Assembly: GCA_033980235.1 (NCBI GenBank)
Contig: CM067075.1
Location: 18,736,844-18,800,843 of the forward strand
DNA from: Diadema setosum
Taxonomy: Eukaryota > Echinodermata > Echinoidea > Diadematoida > Diadematidae
Reading direction: 5' to 3'
DNA length: 64,000 nucleotides
Shown: positions 34,580 through 49,054 of the stretch, piece by piece
Numbering within the stretch: position 1 is the first letter of the stretch
Layout of the letters: every line of letters starts with the position of its first letter
Position numbers and translations under genes: made by a program
The notes under the pieces: generated by a model
Told to the model about the DNA's origin: nothing
Database searches by the model: none
Seen by the model: only the letters and a program-made list of their open reading frames with translations

Positions 34580-37495
34580 TACCATTGCTGTACCTGGCAT
34601 ACGCAACGTGTAGGACAGTGTTGGATTTAAGTCTTTTCTAAACATGCTTGCTTTGCTTTTTACCACAGTAGGTCCTAAGCAGGTGGAAATAAAATTTTAT
34701 CTTTTATTTCTTTTTTGAATACTATTGCTATAAACCTTATCAAACTGAATTGCACACTGTTATAATACAATATGACACATACAAGATGCCAGCGTGGCTC
34801 CTCAATTCTTGATACCTGTATAAGTCTTTGCTAAAACCTGTTCAATACTTGTACATACATGTATGTACATGTACAGTTTGTATTCATGAATATTATTCAC
34901 ACTCAGCAAGTTGAACGTATTTGATGCAGCTTTTACACATGGCAACAAATTTGTGATCACAAAACCAAGTGTCATGTCCTCAGGTAAAAGTGATGACCTG
35001 TCTCACAAAGTCAAATAGACATACAAAGGACACATCAGAATCTGTCTTACATTGTATTTCCTATGATTCTATATTTTATACATACATTGTATATACAACA
35101 TGTCTACAGTGTATAACAGAAATGACACAATACAGTATTTCATTGACTGACAAGCACAATGAATACATATACTTAAAATCATCAGTTAATCACCTTTGTC
35201 ATAATACTGAAGTGTAAGTTGCCAGCATAATAATGGCATACATTTATAGAGTGTACACATGGTAAGTGTGGAAGTCAGTGTAAAATCTGCCATAGCATAG
35301 TATTTGCCTTTTACTAAAAGAACAAAACTACATAGTGCCTGTGCATTATATTAAATACCTAGTACAGTTAATAATTTTGGTGTACTTGGGCACTACGATA
35401 TGGATTTTGAATGTAAAATATACATGTACTTTACAGTCATTTTGGGGCAGAATTACACCACTCTTACATCACAAGTACTTAGTGTCTATCTCATGGCTGG
35501 AGTGAAAAAAACAGAAACCATAACATGTGTGAAACAATATGCCTGATACTGTACCTATGTTGAATAAGATCACAGCATTTTTTTTCTCTTTCTTTTTGTG
35601 ACATTTACATGTATTACAACCGTACTAGGTAGACTCTAATTTCACACTTCAGAGCAGTCTTGTTTGCAGGGGTTGTTTTGATAACATTTGATTGAAAACA
35701 GAATGTGATGGCTACAAATGATTCTATGGGCAATTTTTTGTATCACCAGTAATGGAAGTTTAGGTTTGCCATACCTCTTGTAGGGAATCAAAGTTTGAAA
35801 TATCAAGATTGATTCTGTTGAGGTTGAATGGACTCTGGTATCGGACTGACTTACTATTGGAAGTCAACTCCTGATATCATGAAGTCCTTGGGACTGATAG
35901 TTTTCTTTTGTTATACAGTGTACTGAAATTTTGTGTAACCAGACAATTAAAGTATGGCTGTATATAAAGATATATAGACGATAATTTGGGGACCTGAATC
36001 TTTACTTTGTTGTAAACAGAATTTTGTTAAAACCATGTTCATTAAAACAGGAGTGCATAGTGCACGTGTATATCAAATTCATGGATATCCTTGAGGAAGG
36101 AGCTACTACATGTAGTAGTAGTAGCTAACTATACAATTCACCATCAACAAATTCACATGAAGGCATGTAAATGTAATCTAGGTTGCATGCACTAATAAGC
36201 CAGTTCGTAATTAGCTCATGTACACCTTGGTACAAATGACCTTTGTGTTTTCTCAGTTGGTTAGGCACTTCACTCGTTTTCAAAGCGGTATAATGCATAA
36301 GCTTGCCCGACAAAACAATTTATGGAATTCGTGTTCAAACAAAGTATGAACTTGAGTTTAGACCAGGTGACCAGAATAGTCCGTCAGTTGACACTTTAGC
36401 AGGCATGTAATTCATTATTTCGTATTGAATGCAATAACAACTTTTTTTTTTTTTTTTATATTGCCAAATACCAGGCTTGCTGTCAGGTGGATGTGCTAGC
36501 AAGCACTATTTAGATAAGGATCACATGAATAATCATCACATCACAGATGCTTATCTCAGTGAATTAATAAACCAAAATGCCTCTTGGTACAAATGACCTT
36601 GTTGCTGCTCATGCACAACGTGGAATTACGACCTGGTTTATTGTTGCTATGTCAGGGCAAGCCACAGGGCAAGCTGGTTTTCTAGCTCATTGTCTGGATT
36701 AATCTTTGTGAAATAGGTATGCATAAGATTTTAATGCATTTATAAGTTAACTGGTTGACTGCCCTAATTTTCTGGACCAGGCTATCCAAGAACATGAGTC
36801 AGTAATCTTATACAACTGTATTATAATCTTTTACTTAAGAAAATCAATAATAACAAAGATAGTGTGCAAAATCTAGCCACTATGATAAGATCTAATCAAC
36901 ACCAACCAGCTCAGTTTATCTTACTGATCACCTGTTTAAAAACAAAAACTGCCTTGTTATATCAGCTTATTTATTATCTTATCAAATTCATTTGTTCTAT
37001 AAGTCACTACTAATGCTTATACGTGTAACAGCTGTGTTGTTCTGTCATTTATCTTATCAGTCTTGAAATCAGATGTAAATCACAAGTGCAATGTAAACTC
37101 CACGTTCAAATCTACTTTTGGCAGATTAAAACTGATGACAACACAAGGCAAATACCAAGTAATGCCTGGCCTGCATATCGCAATATGTGAGTAAAGTGTT
37201 TTGCAATGTAAGTTCATTGACCTTAAATCTTTGACTTTGTCAGACTTTACCAATATCCAAACTTGACTGGCATCTTAAGGTGATGTAGGACCTATAATAA
37301 CTGTGGTGTGAGTTTTGAGGTCATAGCTCAAAGCTGTGGTTGCGAGCACACCATGATGTTGTCAGTGCTTGTAGTAATTGAGAGTTCACCATGACAATAT
37401 GAGTACAATGCATATCACATAAAGTTCATTGACCATTTTGACCTTTTACCTTGTTAGACTCCCCAGTTCACATTATACAGTGCAGTGTATTAAAC
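34580..37495. other. No gene recognised
   Basis: AT-rich sequence with scattered TACATGTA words and no supported exon, RNA gene or clear transposon. Confidence 0.4.
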
Positions 37496-37499
37496 AAAA

Positions 37500-37700
37500 A
37501 GGTCCTAATAAAAGATGGGTCCCACCCTCTTTGTTTTTGGATATCTCAGCCATTCAAAACCGATTTTCATTAAATAAACCTTCTAATTCCTCTCAGGATT
37601 GTATGCTCTTTAATATTTCTGAAACAGGGTTTCTAATCATCTTGCAAAAAGTTGAAACCTGAATCCCTATCTCAACAAAAACTATACCATCCCTTTAACT
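37500..37700. repeat. Half copy of the TTAAAGGG-ended MITE
   Basis: GGATATCTCAGCCATTCAAAA through CCCTATCTCAACAAAAACTA to CCCTTTAA, aligning with 54600-54803. Confidence 0.65.
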
Positions 37701-38469
37701 CAAAGCTTGGTCACAGCTTTGTATAAACAATTTGTTAGAATTATTTTAGTGATTATTGATTTAGCAACTACAACCTAATTATGACATAATGACCAAAAAA
37801 AAAAAAAGAAAAAAAGAAGAAGTACAAGACAGTCATCTTTGCTGAATTATTTCATCACTTAAATAAAGGATACAAGATACATGTAATCTTATCAAAACGC
37901 TTCCTCGGTGTACCGGTATGGAATATTTTCCTTATACTGCAATATATACATGTACAATGTACATTATGCGCTATGTGCATAACAGTTGTATAAAGGGGGT
38001 ACAGATGCACGCATCTGTCTCTAAAACTAAAGTTGCATTTACATAGCAATGTTGACTGATATTTTAAATAAGAATTAATGCATTACACTCTCAATCCAGA
38101 GAAAGACACACTGAAATGTTCAAACTTCTTAAAACTGACATAAATGTCAGTTTTACAAATGATTATGAATTCAGCTCAAATGCTTCCAGACCTTGTTTAA
38201 CTAACATAAACAATCTCTCTCAATGGAAAACATGTTTTGTATTTTTTGGCTTCCTACTGAAGTCATATGAATTAGTATCTTGAGAAAAGAAAGTTCAAAA
38301 CATGAATCACATACACAGGGACAACTACTTTATTTATATATTCTTTTTTAAAGAAAACACTCAACACTTTGTTTTCTGATCAATAAACTCTTGACAACGA
38401 CATAGCACGCTCACAAAAACTGAGTCTGCTTATTGACTGTTTTTACTCAGCAGTGCGCATCTATCACTT

Positions 38470-38880
38470 GGTCTACTCCAACTTTGTCTAATAGCCATTT
38501 AGTCTCAACCCACATGGTCTATCCCATTTTGTCTACAACCAGTTCATCTAATGACCATTTAGTCCAATTGCCACTTAGCCTGATTACCAGTTGGTCTACT
38601 TCCAGGTGGGCTATGCCCATTTCATCTAATACCCACAATCAGCGCACAATTTATTAGACAAAATGGAAAAAAAAATCAAAGGAGTCAAAATTGCAATTAC
38701 ACCATCTAGTCATTAGGCTAAATGATGATTAGCCAAACTGGACATTAGACCAAGTGAGGCTAAGACCAAACGGGCATTAGATGAAATTGATGGTAGACCA
38801 AATGAGTTTAGCCGTAGTGGTGTTAGACAAACTGGGAAGTAGACCCATCTGATATTAGACCAAGACTGTTCAGTGACAAA
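38470..38880. mobile_element. Foldback of ~20 bp degenerate repeats (GTCTAAT... CATTTAGTC)
   Basis: On the left (38470-38640) phrases such as TTGGTCTACT, TTTGTCTAAT and CATTTAGTC recur about every 15-20 bp. On the right (38655-38880) the inverse words recur (TAGACAAA, ATTAGACCAA, TAGACCAAATGAG). The two halves form a long imperfect hairpin with a short A-rich centre. Confidence 0.65.
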
Positions 38881-38930
38881 ATCTTCTTGCATCCATGTTC
38901 GTTACAACACAGTTTGTCTGTATAATCATG

Positions 38931-39716
38931 ATACTGTATACGCTATAATTTTCGCGTACATAAATTTTCACGAATTGCCGTTGTCACACATTTTCGCGAG
39001 TGGTTAAATTCGCGATTGGGGGACCAGAGAAAATATGAAGTGGCAAAGAAAGTGTGAATTTTCAACTTACTAGCAAATAAGAATGATACTAGTTATACAC
39101 TGCATGAAAAAAACTTACGAAACTCTGCGAACTAGTAAGTTAGAATTCAACATTTTTGAAGTGGTTAGGCCTAAGTCCATCGCGCTAGATTTCTGACGAG
39201 TGGTACGAGGGATGCGAGTAAATTCAGCGCAACCAGCTGGAGCATACGAAGCCCCGGCCCCTACGGTTGACATACAGTACTTGTAAAGATGTAGCGGCAT
39301 GCAAATGCAAGAGCTAGTAGTAGTACATGTAATCAAGGGTGACACGCCGCGCATTTGTAACGTTGTGGCGCAATGAAAAAAACAAAACAAAACCAAAAGA
39401 AAGTGGAATTTCTCACAGAAATAGTATTGCGCCGTCTACTGTGCTGTGCGAATGCTACTTACAGCGACTGGGCTGTGTATACTAGTAGTTAGACGTGGAT
39501 GTGCTATATGTACGTAAACATGCAAGCTTAGCCAGTATGGTCTGTTCGGTAAGCCGTGACATGGTATACTGACTAGTACTGAAATGTTCGTATCATCAAG
39601 GCAAGGGATTCATTTTGGAAGGTAATATTTTCGCGTGATGTTAATTTCGCGAATAGCTCCCGACTCGCGAAGTTCGCGAAAATAAAACCCATGCGAAATA
39701 TATAGTGTATACAGTA
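38931..39716. mobile_element. TIR element with TTCGCGAA-rich ends
   Basis: ACTGTATACGCTATAATTTT at the left is mirrored by CGAAATATATAGTGTATACA at the right. Both ends are rich in TTTCGCG words, as in the element at 4273. The middle is CpG-richer and not recognisable. The two ends could also be separate short MITEs. Confidence 0.5.
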
Positions 39717-39722
39717 GTCATA

Positions 39723-39728
39723 TTTATT
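39723..39728 (-). terminator. Candidate poly(A) signal of HROB
   Basis: AATAAA on the minus strand, about 285 bp past the HROB stop codon and directly beside the end of the MITE at 38931-39716. Confidence 0.35.
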
Positions 39729-40010
39729 AAGCACCTTGTGTACATGGATAAAGAGTTTTTTGTGTAGGTAATTCATAAATCTGGCATGCACTCGTGGTAC
39801 CGAGGGCCTTATCAGTGTGCCAACAGTACTCGACAATGCTTTGGGACCCTTGATCTAAAAATGTATGTGTTGAATATACAGGTTTGCAAGAAACAGAATA
39901 GCACCATGTACATAGTAATCTTCACGGACTATAGGCATACCACATGTGTCTGAATTTTTTCCATCAGTCTCTGTTTCTCATCCTCTCAATGCCTTTCTGC
40001 CTGCCTGGCC

Positions 40011-40075
40011 TCAGAAATCTTCAAACAATTCATCTTCAAGTCCATCCAGCAGGTCACTGATGATTTCTGGAGAAA
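40011..40075 (-). CDS. HROB: HROB exon 9 (last coding exon)
   Basis: The acceptor TTCTTTTATAG at 40076-40077 joins in phase to the donor of exon 8. The exon encodes the acidic end (SDLLDGLEDELFEDF) and a TGA stop at 40011-40013. A conserved DLDGLL-type acidic tail ends vertebrate HROB too. Confidence 0.85.
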
Positions 40076-43000
40076 CTATAAAAGAACGCATAAAATAATA
40101 ACATGAGATAAATCTAATTATATTTTCCTTAATGTGCGAGTATAAAATGTAATTCTGATTTGGCAAAAAGAAAAAAAAAAAAAAGAGAGCAAGAAGGTGC
40201 TGACATGAACAAGTCCCTGTTTTGCAGCTTATTCCAAACCAATCCAAGGGATATTTGTGCTGATTCACTGACAGGTTTCTCATGAATCAAAGGTGCCTAC
40301 TGAGGTGCAATTCAAGATGGAAAGTGAGGTGATCCAAACATTACTTTTTGATGTGGCTGATAGTTATTATCGTGTTTGCACATGTATATAAATGTATTAT
40401 GCCAAGAAGCTGAATTGTACCATCACATGTTCTCATTCCACAATCACTGCTTTGGTCACTCTATCCTGTCTTTCTCATGGTCAACCTGACATTCCTTTCT
40501 CCAGCCACCACCATGCTTCATTACCTCGCATAAACACCACCACCTGTTCATCTCATTTCCTCTGCGACCCACCCTCTTCATCCCATGACTGTCCCCGCGT
40601 TCACATTAGTCCCCGCGACGCGGGGACAGCCACAAGAGATCTTATCTTTTTTACGACTGACCGTTCACATTGGTATCTCATCGGTCCCCGAGCTGTGGGG
40701 GCATTTTGGGGCTTGGAGCGAGCTCTGCCACTTGAATCCAGGCATAGCGCATGCGCACATTTGATGACCACAGCTGGACGCTATCAATTGCACCCCAAGG
40801 TCACTCTCCCCTCCAAATCTTGTCCCCGTACCCGACTTGCTTCGCGGGGACGAGGGGACAAGTCCCAGCGAGCGTTCACATTATGGTTTTTGAGGAGAAA
40901 GTCCCACAGCTCGGGACTTTCCCCGCATCGCGGGGACCAATGTGAACGCGGGGTGTAAATACGATATACTCGACATGTTATATAACCAGCCATGCTGGCC
41001 GAGAATACACAGATTGGCATCTCAGACCGGAATGGAACAAGACGTGTACTGAGTCTCTCTCCTTGAGTAAAGTCCTCATCTGAATAGGTGTGTACATAAA
41101 AGTTATCATTTTTTGAAGTGCCAGATCTGAACAAGGAGAATTTCTGCTTTACAAATATAAATATAAAACAAGAGACCCGCGGGTCTAGCGCTCACCTGAG
41201 TATCGCAAGTTCACCTTTCACGCAGTCGCTAATGTAAATTATTCACAGCTCTACTAAAATTTGACCAGGCATTCTCAAGTAGAACATGAAAATGTACAAT
41301 AAGGGCCCAAATTGTTAAAGAGTCCTTAATTTGGGGGGATTGGGGCCCCCTGGGGCCCACTGGGTGGGGCATGGTGCCCACTTTGATAAATTGAGATCCT
41401 GACCCCCTAGGCATGCTACCTGCCAAGTTTGACGACAAGCCATCATGAGGTTTTCAGGAAGAAGATGAAAATGTACAATTCAGACCCCATTTGGACCTTC
41501 CCAACACCCCCCCCCCCCCCCCCCCCTCAAGAGGGGCACCCCTGGATCTGCTATGAACAAACTTGAAACTACAGTCATTAATGTACTCACTCATAGTATT
41601 ATCTTAGCTCTATAACTTCTGATTCCAGAGAAGATTTTTAAAGATTCCTTCATTTTGGGGGGTTTGGGCCCCCCTGGGGGCCCCCCCTGGGTGGGGCATG
41701 GTGCCCATTTTAACAAAATGAGATCCTAACCCCCTAGGGATGCTACCTGCCAAGTTTGGTGAAAATGGGTCATGGGGTTCTCAAGAAGAAGATGAAAATG
41801 TACAATTTAGGCCCTATTAGGATCCCTCCCCACCCCCCTCCCCTGGGTCCCAAGGGGGGCACCCCTGATTCTGCCATGAACAAATTGAAACTACAGTCAT
41901 CAATGTACTACGTTTGTAACTCATAGTATTAACTTAGCTCTATCACTTCTGGTTCTAGAGAAGAAGATTTTTACAGATTCCTTAATTATGGGGGGTTTGG
42001 GCCCCCCTGGGGGCCCCCTGGGTGGGGCATGGTGTCCATTTTAACAAATTGAGTTCCTAACCCCCTAGGGATGCTACCTGCCAAGTTTGATGAAAATCAG
42101 TCTTGGGGTTTTCAAGAAGAAGATGAAAATGTAAAAAGTTTACGCACGACGCACGCCGGACGAAGGGCGATCGCAATAGCTCACTTGAGCCTTTGGCTCA
42201 GGTGAGCTAATAAAACCCAAGTTCGATACCAATAATTGATAAAACTTGCCTGTAGAGTGAGGGAAGAATATAAATCAAACTCTGCTATAAACTACTTGCC
42301 ATTCTCATTTATTGTAAGCATTACGGATATTGCCACTACCATTCCTAAACCCCCACTTTGGGGCTGTCCCTCATGAAGATTTGACACTAGACAAGCACAT
42401 TGAGTTCAGTGATTGTTTTCAGTGCTGATGCACCATGCAGACTTTGTGTACAGACATGAAGCAAAATTGTGTTTGACCATGATGGGACAAATAATCTGAG
42501 AAAAATCATGGAAAGGACTCACAAGAGATGCCAGAACAAAAGAAAGAGTCAGAATTGTGTATGCAATGGTTAGTATGACTCGGGGATAGCAAAGTTGGAC
42601 TTCAAAATTTGTGCCAATTTAACAAGTATAAGCCGATTTGTTGGTAATTCATAGGCCATGCTATACACAGGCAGCTGCTGCATGGATGTCACCTGGAAGG
42701 ATATTATCTCATCCAAAGTGAAAGGTGTAATAATAATATAATATTTTCAATGTATACGTTTCATGATGTTACTTTGACAACACTTCCATTTCATTCCATT
42801 CTTATGAAGATGATGAACAGAACAAAATGGTTATCTGCAAATTGTAATCTGACTGATCTGAGCAACCTCTACTGAAATTTGAGTATACAGCTGATTGCAA
42901 CAAGGCTTATTATGCTTACCTTCACTCCAGCCTCTTGGCTTCATCTGGCCCAATGAAGAATCTCCACACACATTAGAGTGCTGACCAGAAATGTCTCTCA

Positions 43001-46000
43001 AACAAGGTCTCTTAGTCTCCTCACGGGCTACAGATGTCTGTTTTAACCTATCATCTGCACAGCTTGGATCTGATGGTGGTACAGCTCTTCTCTTTGGAGC
43101 ATGCTCTGGCAGTGTCAATTGGTGACTGGTAGATGATGGATTACTGTCTGACATGATGTTCGACAAAGATGCTGAGGTCGATTGCTCCATGCTGTTACTC
43201 ATGTTTGATGAGAGCAAGATCTCATGATGCCTGACATTTGCAAAACCATGAGCTCTATGTTTATGTAAATGCTCTGTTGAGTTTGTAACACAAGCACTGT
43301 CAAGTGGTGGGGACATGCACTCCATGCTTTCACTCTGTCTGTTCCGTTTGTCCCCAGAAGCATAAGACACATTCCCAGCAATTGCTGTACCCTGTCCTGT
43401 ATCTCGTGCAATTAGATTATTAGTCGTTGTGACTTTGGTAGCAGTGGCAGGATCAGGTGGATGTTGCTGTTTGGTCCTGGACTCTGATGAAATCCTATCT
43501 CTTCTTGTTCCAGAAGGGGATCCCCCATCCTCCATTGCCAGCTTGTTTAATTGTGGTGTTCTAGCAGGAGTCACTACTGATCTCTTTGGAGTTTTCTGGC
43601 TGCCTGGTCTCGATAAACCCTCAGTTGGAAAGACTTGGACCAGATTACTCGGTGTGATGTTGAGGTAGTGGTTACGCTGGGATGGACTAAGTACCCCAAC
43701 CTGTGTCAGAATAAAAAAATCAAATAAAAGTCCGAAAAACATATTTATGGGAGACTGCAATATGAAGGATATCTTTTCTTTGCTCATTAATGCTTTCTCA
43801 AAGGTCACTGTAAAATTTGATGGTGCTTTCAAGAAATCTATGTATATACTTTTTACACCTAAAAGAGACATATTTTGGAAAAGATTCACCAATCTCTCAC
43901 GATGACATGAAAGAGCGCATCACACATGCACACACAATGCAATAATACTGTACAGGGATAAGCATATATAACTTACAGGCTCAAGACAAGATACTCAAAT
44001 AATTATAGGATACTTGCCAAACTTATTACACAACAATTAAGAACAAATGGCAGGATTTTTTTTTTTTTTTTTTTGTTCACGTCTTCATCAATATGCCATA
44101 AAAAGTTCAATAATATTAGGATGTAAAATTAAAGGAAGCTCCTTTCTTTTCTTTCTGCATATATACACATGTAGGTCTGTTCTTACTGAGTGCAGCATTA
44201 TCCTGATTTTGGTTTAACCGGATAAGGAAAGGATCATTGCTATCTACATACATCATACATGCCAGTACATCAAATACACTACTTCACAAGAAAAAGAAAC
44301 GCCTTGTGCATTGGTTCACACTAATTTGGTAACACACATTGAATAGCTTGGCTGCCATCTTTGCTCTGAGCACATGACACAGTAATTTAGTTATCTTAAC
44401 TGCATAACTGCACATGCAGTTAAATATAATTATGTTGTCTACCTGGAACCCCCCCCCCCCCCCAAGCTAAATCATAAACTTGAGAGAGACCTGACGCAGC
44501 ACCAAGACGGAGCCTGGTTTAAGCTCTGTCTGATGATCCTCCACCAGTCTGCGATGGATGGTACCCTGCATCTGGCCACTGGGGTCGCACAGAGTTACAC
44601 TGGCATCATTGCTGTTGATGGAGATAGTCTTCAGCATCACACAAAGGTGAGTGACCTTGTTCTTGGTCAGCTGCTTCAGACTTGCCTGCATGGTAACAAA
44701 CGATGACATTACCCATTTTCGTACTGTCTGGCATATGACTTTATAATTTTATATTCTCTTCTTCAAACTCATCGCATACACTATGTCCACAGTGGTACAC
44801 AACTTGAAATTTGAGCATGTTCCAAGCTCAGAATTTGAGAATACTGCAGTAATTGTATGTGCGCAGAGCGCACATCACAAGCACATAGTACACATTATTT
44901 TGCAGCTTATCTCTCTTTGTGCTGTTTATATCTAATGTTCTCTTTCATATTTTGCACACAAATATCTAAGTAGGCTACCAGGTAGTTTGATGTTCCTTAT
45001 GTTTTGCATATGTTTTTCACATGTTTGAATACATTTTATTGTGAGCTTGTTGCAAAGTCTTGAGGATGTTGCATAGCATGTTGCTGGCTTCTGAGAATGA
45101 TGCACAAGAGTTGAGGATGTTGCATAAGAAACTGAGCATGTTGCAGCAACACGCTGAAACCCCCTGTGGACCACTCTGTATGTGTCACAAACCTGCTACA
45201 GTGCATGCAGGTATGACACAGCATTGTCCACTCCCACAATGAATTTAACCCTAAAAAGACGGGGGAGGGGGGCTTTTTGAGCCCCATTGACATTTTTCAC
45301 AATAAATCTGTAACGTAAAAATCTTGTGCCATGGCATTTCATGACTTTTTTTTTTAAATTCTTGAGCAACTTTTGAGACCAAATTCACGCCAGCGGGCAC
45401 ACGGTTCTGAAGTTACGCAATATTTTGTAAGTGCATGTCAGACCCAAAATTGCTCAAAAACATGATTTCATGTACAAATCCAATGCAAATTATGTTTCTA
45501 GCCAAGATTCATAAATGTATCACTATTTTCACTTTTACTGATTAAAATCAATTACTTTCATGCTGTTTATGATTGGAATAGTGTCGCTGATGATTTCCAT
45601 CAGAAAAAAAAACAATAAAAAAACAAAAAGTCGAAAACAATGATGTAAAGAAAGAAAATAAAGAAATTTTAAAAACAATAAAATACCACAAGACAAAAAT
45701 TTTACTACCGCCATTTTTTGGATGTACACGGTATTCAATAAGAATCCTAAAGAGTACCTAGACCAAAAACTAGCAGTTCTGGACCTCCATTTATAGATCT
45801 ACAGCCAATTTTCTTAATTTCATACATAAATAAGCATAATTAATCTATCAAAAATTAATTGCAGCATAATTACCTACTCGGGTTTGTAGATTACCTTGTG
45901 GGTGACGCACGTGGGTTAGGCTGCGTTCACATAGAAGTATTCGGTATTCGCTATTCGGGCACCGAATACACCATCACCCGCACCGTCAACTCACCATCCC

Positions 46001-49000
46001 ATGCAGTGAGGATTTCTTCCCCCTACATCCTAGCAAATCTTATTAACAATTTCTAAACTGCATCAGAATGTCAGTCTACATGCTTATTTTTGCTAAAGGG
46101 CAAATCCAGACCAAAATTGTCATTATTTCATAAACGAGAGACGGTATACGCTGCAAGAAAATCGAACAAGTTCAATTCCCACTTTGCTATACTTTTCGCA
46201 GCTATTCGGTACTTTCGAATAGTGCCCTCCTATGTGAACCGGTGTGAGGAAATCCTATCGTTCGATTCAAGCTATTCGCGTGCCCTCGAAAAACGAGCGC
46301 GAATACCCGAATAGTAAACTTCTATGTGAACGCAGCCTTAGGGGCTGAATTTTTAGGGTCAAAGCACTGTACTGCATACACACAAACACACCAACACACA
46401 CACACCCACTCCTAAATGACAATAACATGGATCGCTCTCTACCTTTCTGATGACAAGGGCAATGTTATTCTGCTGCAAGATGGAATTAGGATCACTCTCT
46501 CTGATTCCTAATTCAGTTTTCATCCGAAACCATGCTCCATGTTCAAAGTCCCCAACAGCTACCTCCTCCTCCAAGGCATCCTAAACAAGAAATATTAAAT
46601 GTTTGTAGGTTAGCCTTACTCTCTCCTGGATAAAACTTTAGATTTAACCCTATTCTAACTGGGGGGGGGGGGGGGGGGGTCAAATTGACCCCCTCTCGAC
46701 GTTTCGCGCCACGATTTCGCAACGCTCAAAGCTATTGCCGCGTCGTGTCACGACTTTTTTCATTGAAGTCTTCCGCATATTTTGAGACCAAATTTGCGAC
46801 ATCCGGGTACACTGTTTTGAAGTTACGTAATGTTTTGCATATGCATGTCAACCAAAAAACAGCTCAAATTCATGATATCGTGTGCAAATCCAATGCAAAT
46901 TGTGTTTTTTGGTTAAATTGATATAAATTAGATTATTTCAACTTTTAACCACTGAAATTAATCAATTCTAGTGTAGCTAAGCCTGAAAAAGTGCCTGCAA
47001 CAAGTTTTGGCAAAAAAACAATAGAAAACAAAAGGTTGAAAAAACAATAGAATACATAAGAAATTAACAAAACAATAAAAAACAAAAGAAATTAACTTCA
47101 ATTGAGCTATTTTTTTACACGAAAATTGTTTGATGTGTCTTGAGGAATTCTGACACAAAAATTTAGCAATCCTTCAGTCTTTTTAATGGAGTTATTGGTG
47201 AAAATATGATTTCATGCACAAATTTGCATAATTAATTTATTAAAAATAGAAAGGCAATATTTTTTCTATTGTATGACGATGTAATCTTGTAGTTAACATC
47301 CAGCTCTCTCTTCAGGCAAAATTTCGTGGCGATCGTGCGATCGGCGGCTGAGATCTGAAGGGGGGGTCAAATTGACCCCCCCTCAGTAAAAACGTGGTCT
47401 CAAATAGCCCAGTTAGAATAGGGTTAATATGCCAAATGAATATGTTGCCTTCTGTACAGCACCATTCCCATGCATGCTCTCCTCAAAAATCTTGTAACCC
47501 ATTGAGGGTCTGTCCTTAATGGGTTAATCTGCAGATTAAAAAAAAATGAAGCAGCACAAACTCCATTACAAACAAAAAAGGAAATGAACAACCCAAAAAT
47601 GCAAATGCTGGTAACATTTTCCTCCTGTTGCCTATTAGGCAAAAAAACAAACAAACAAACGAACAAACTAACATTTTGTATAAAGGGCATTTGATGGAAT
47701 AGTGGGCTTGACACTCATCAATATCTTATCACTGGATACAGAAAAATTCATGATTGAAATGTGTCATGTTTTCACCCTAAGAAGCCCAGTCTCCAGGCCC
47801 TATTGAGATCATATGTACCTTTTCAATAACCCTGAATTCATTACACATGAGGATGGTTTCGGCATACTCTAATCATGCATTTAGAAGAAAGAGTTAAAGG
47901 GTCGGTGTCTACTCTGATGGTCAATTGGCATCATTGTTTGTTCTACTGTGAACTATCCCTGGCATACACCTAGGTATACATACCATTACAGACTTCTTCT
48001 AGTTCTACCCATTCTCTAAAGATGCTTTTATCACGAATGTTATAAGTTTTGAAGCATCGCTTTGGATCCCTGTGTCTAGGACCAAAGATAATTGGCAAAA
48101 ATTGATTGGCTTTGATACATACCTCTTTTTTAGCATTGCTTTCCACCGTCTCTGCTGGTACAGTGACAACAGCTTGCTTAACTTTCTGGCCTGGACACTA
48201 GGATTGAGTGCAGAGCAAATGGACATAATGAAGTTGCTACCATAGTGGTGGATCTAAAGAATGCTAAACCGTTGTAAAAATAAAAGATGTTAGCAGATGA
48301 GACTCCAATACATGCATCAGTTACTACAAAAAAAAAAGTGTACTACACTGCATGGTATTCATATTTAGTATAGCCTCAACTGCCTCTAACTGCTCCCCAG
48401 GCACAAATAGTTTATAGACATATTTCAGAGCATAAAATTGGGAAAACAAGGAGAGAGCAAATCTGCCAATATACCAAAAAGTGACACAGTGATTTCAAGT
48501 TTAACCCAATACATGTTGCAATCATCCTATGCATAACAAAACAAACAACCAAATATGTAAGAAGTTTGGGATAAAAACAACTTTTAGTAAGCTCACTGAA
48601 CACCCATAATTGACTCATTAATACACCGTTTAGATTGGAGAATAGATTGTGATTACAAAATCTCTTGTATAATTGTGGTAGCTTTTGCAGTTTCCCTTTA
48701 TTTCATCACTGATGGTATACATGTACTTTTCTGTGACAGTGAATGGCATATCTTCTGGTTGCTGTAAAAATGCATTTGAATGTTTTATGTCAGATGACTT
48801 TTCCATAAATGTGCTGCAGCATACTTGATGCAAGCATAATTATGCGTTCACTACAATTGCCATGGTAACAGCATTCTTTGACAAAAATCATAGAAATTGT
48901 TTATTCCAATACCTTATTCGGGTTATGAAAACTTGATTTGAGATACAGATGTATGACACATGTGACTATTAGTGAGCAAAGTGTGCATTTGTTCAATGTT

Positions 49001-49023
49001 GAGCGGTACATTGCCATGGTAGT

Positions 49024-49054
<31 letters not shown>

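Noticed and set aside
40392..40958. 188-codon plus-strand open frame.
   Set aside because: Most of it lies in the MITE at 40593-40953 within a HROB intron. The frame is a by-product of its GC-rich palindromes.
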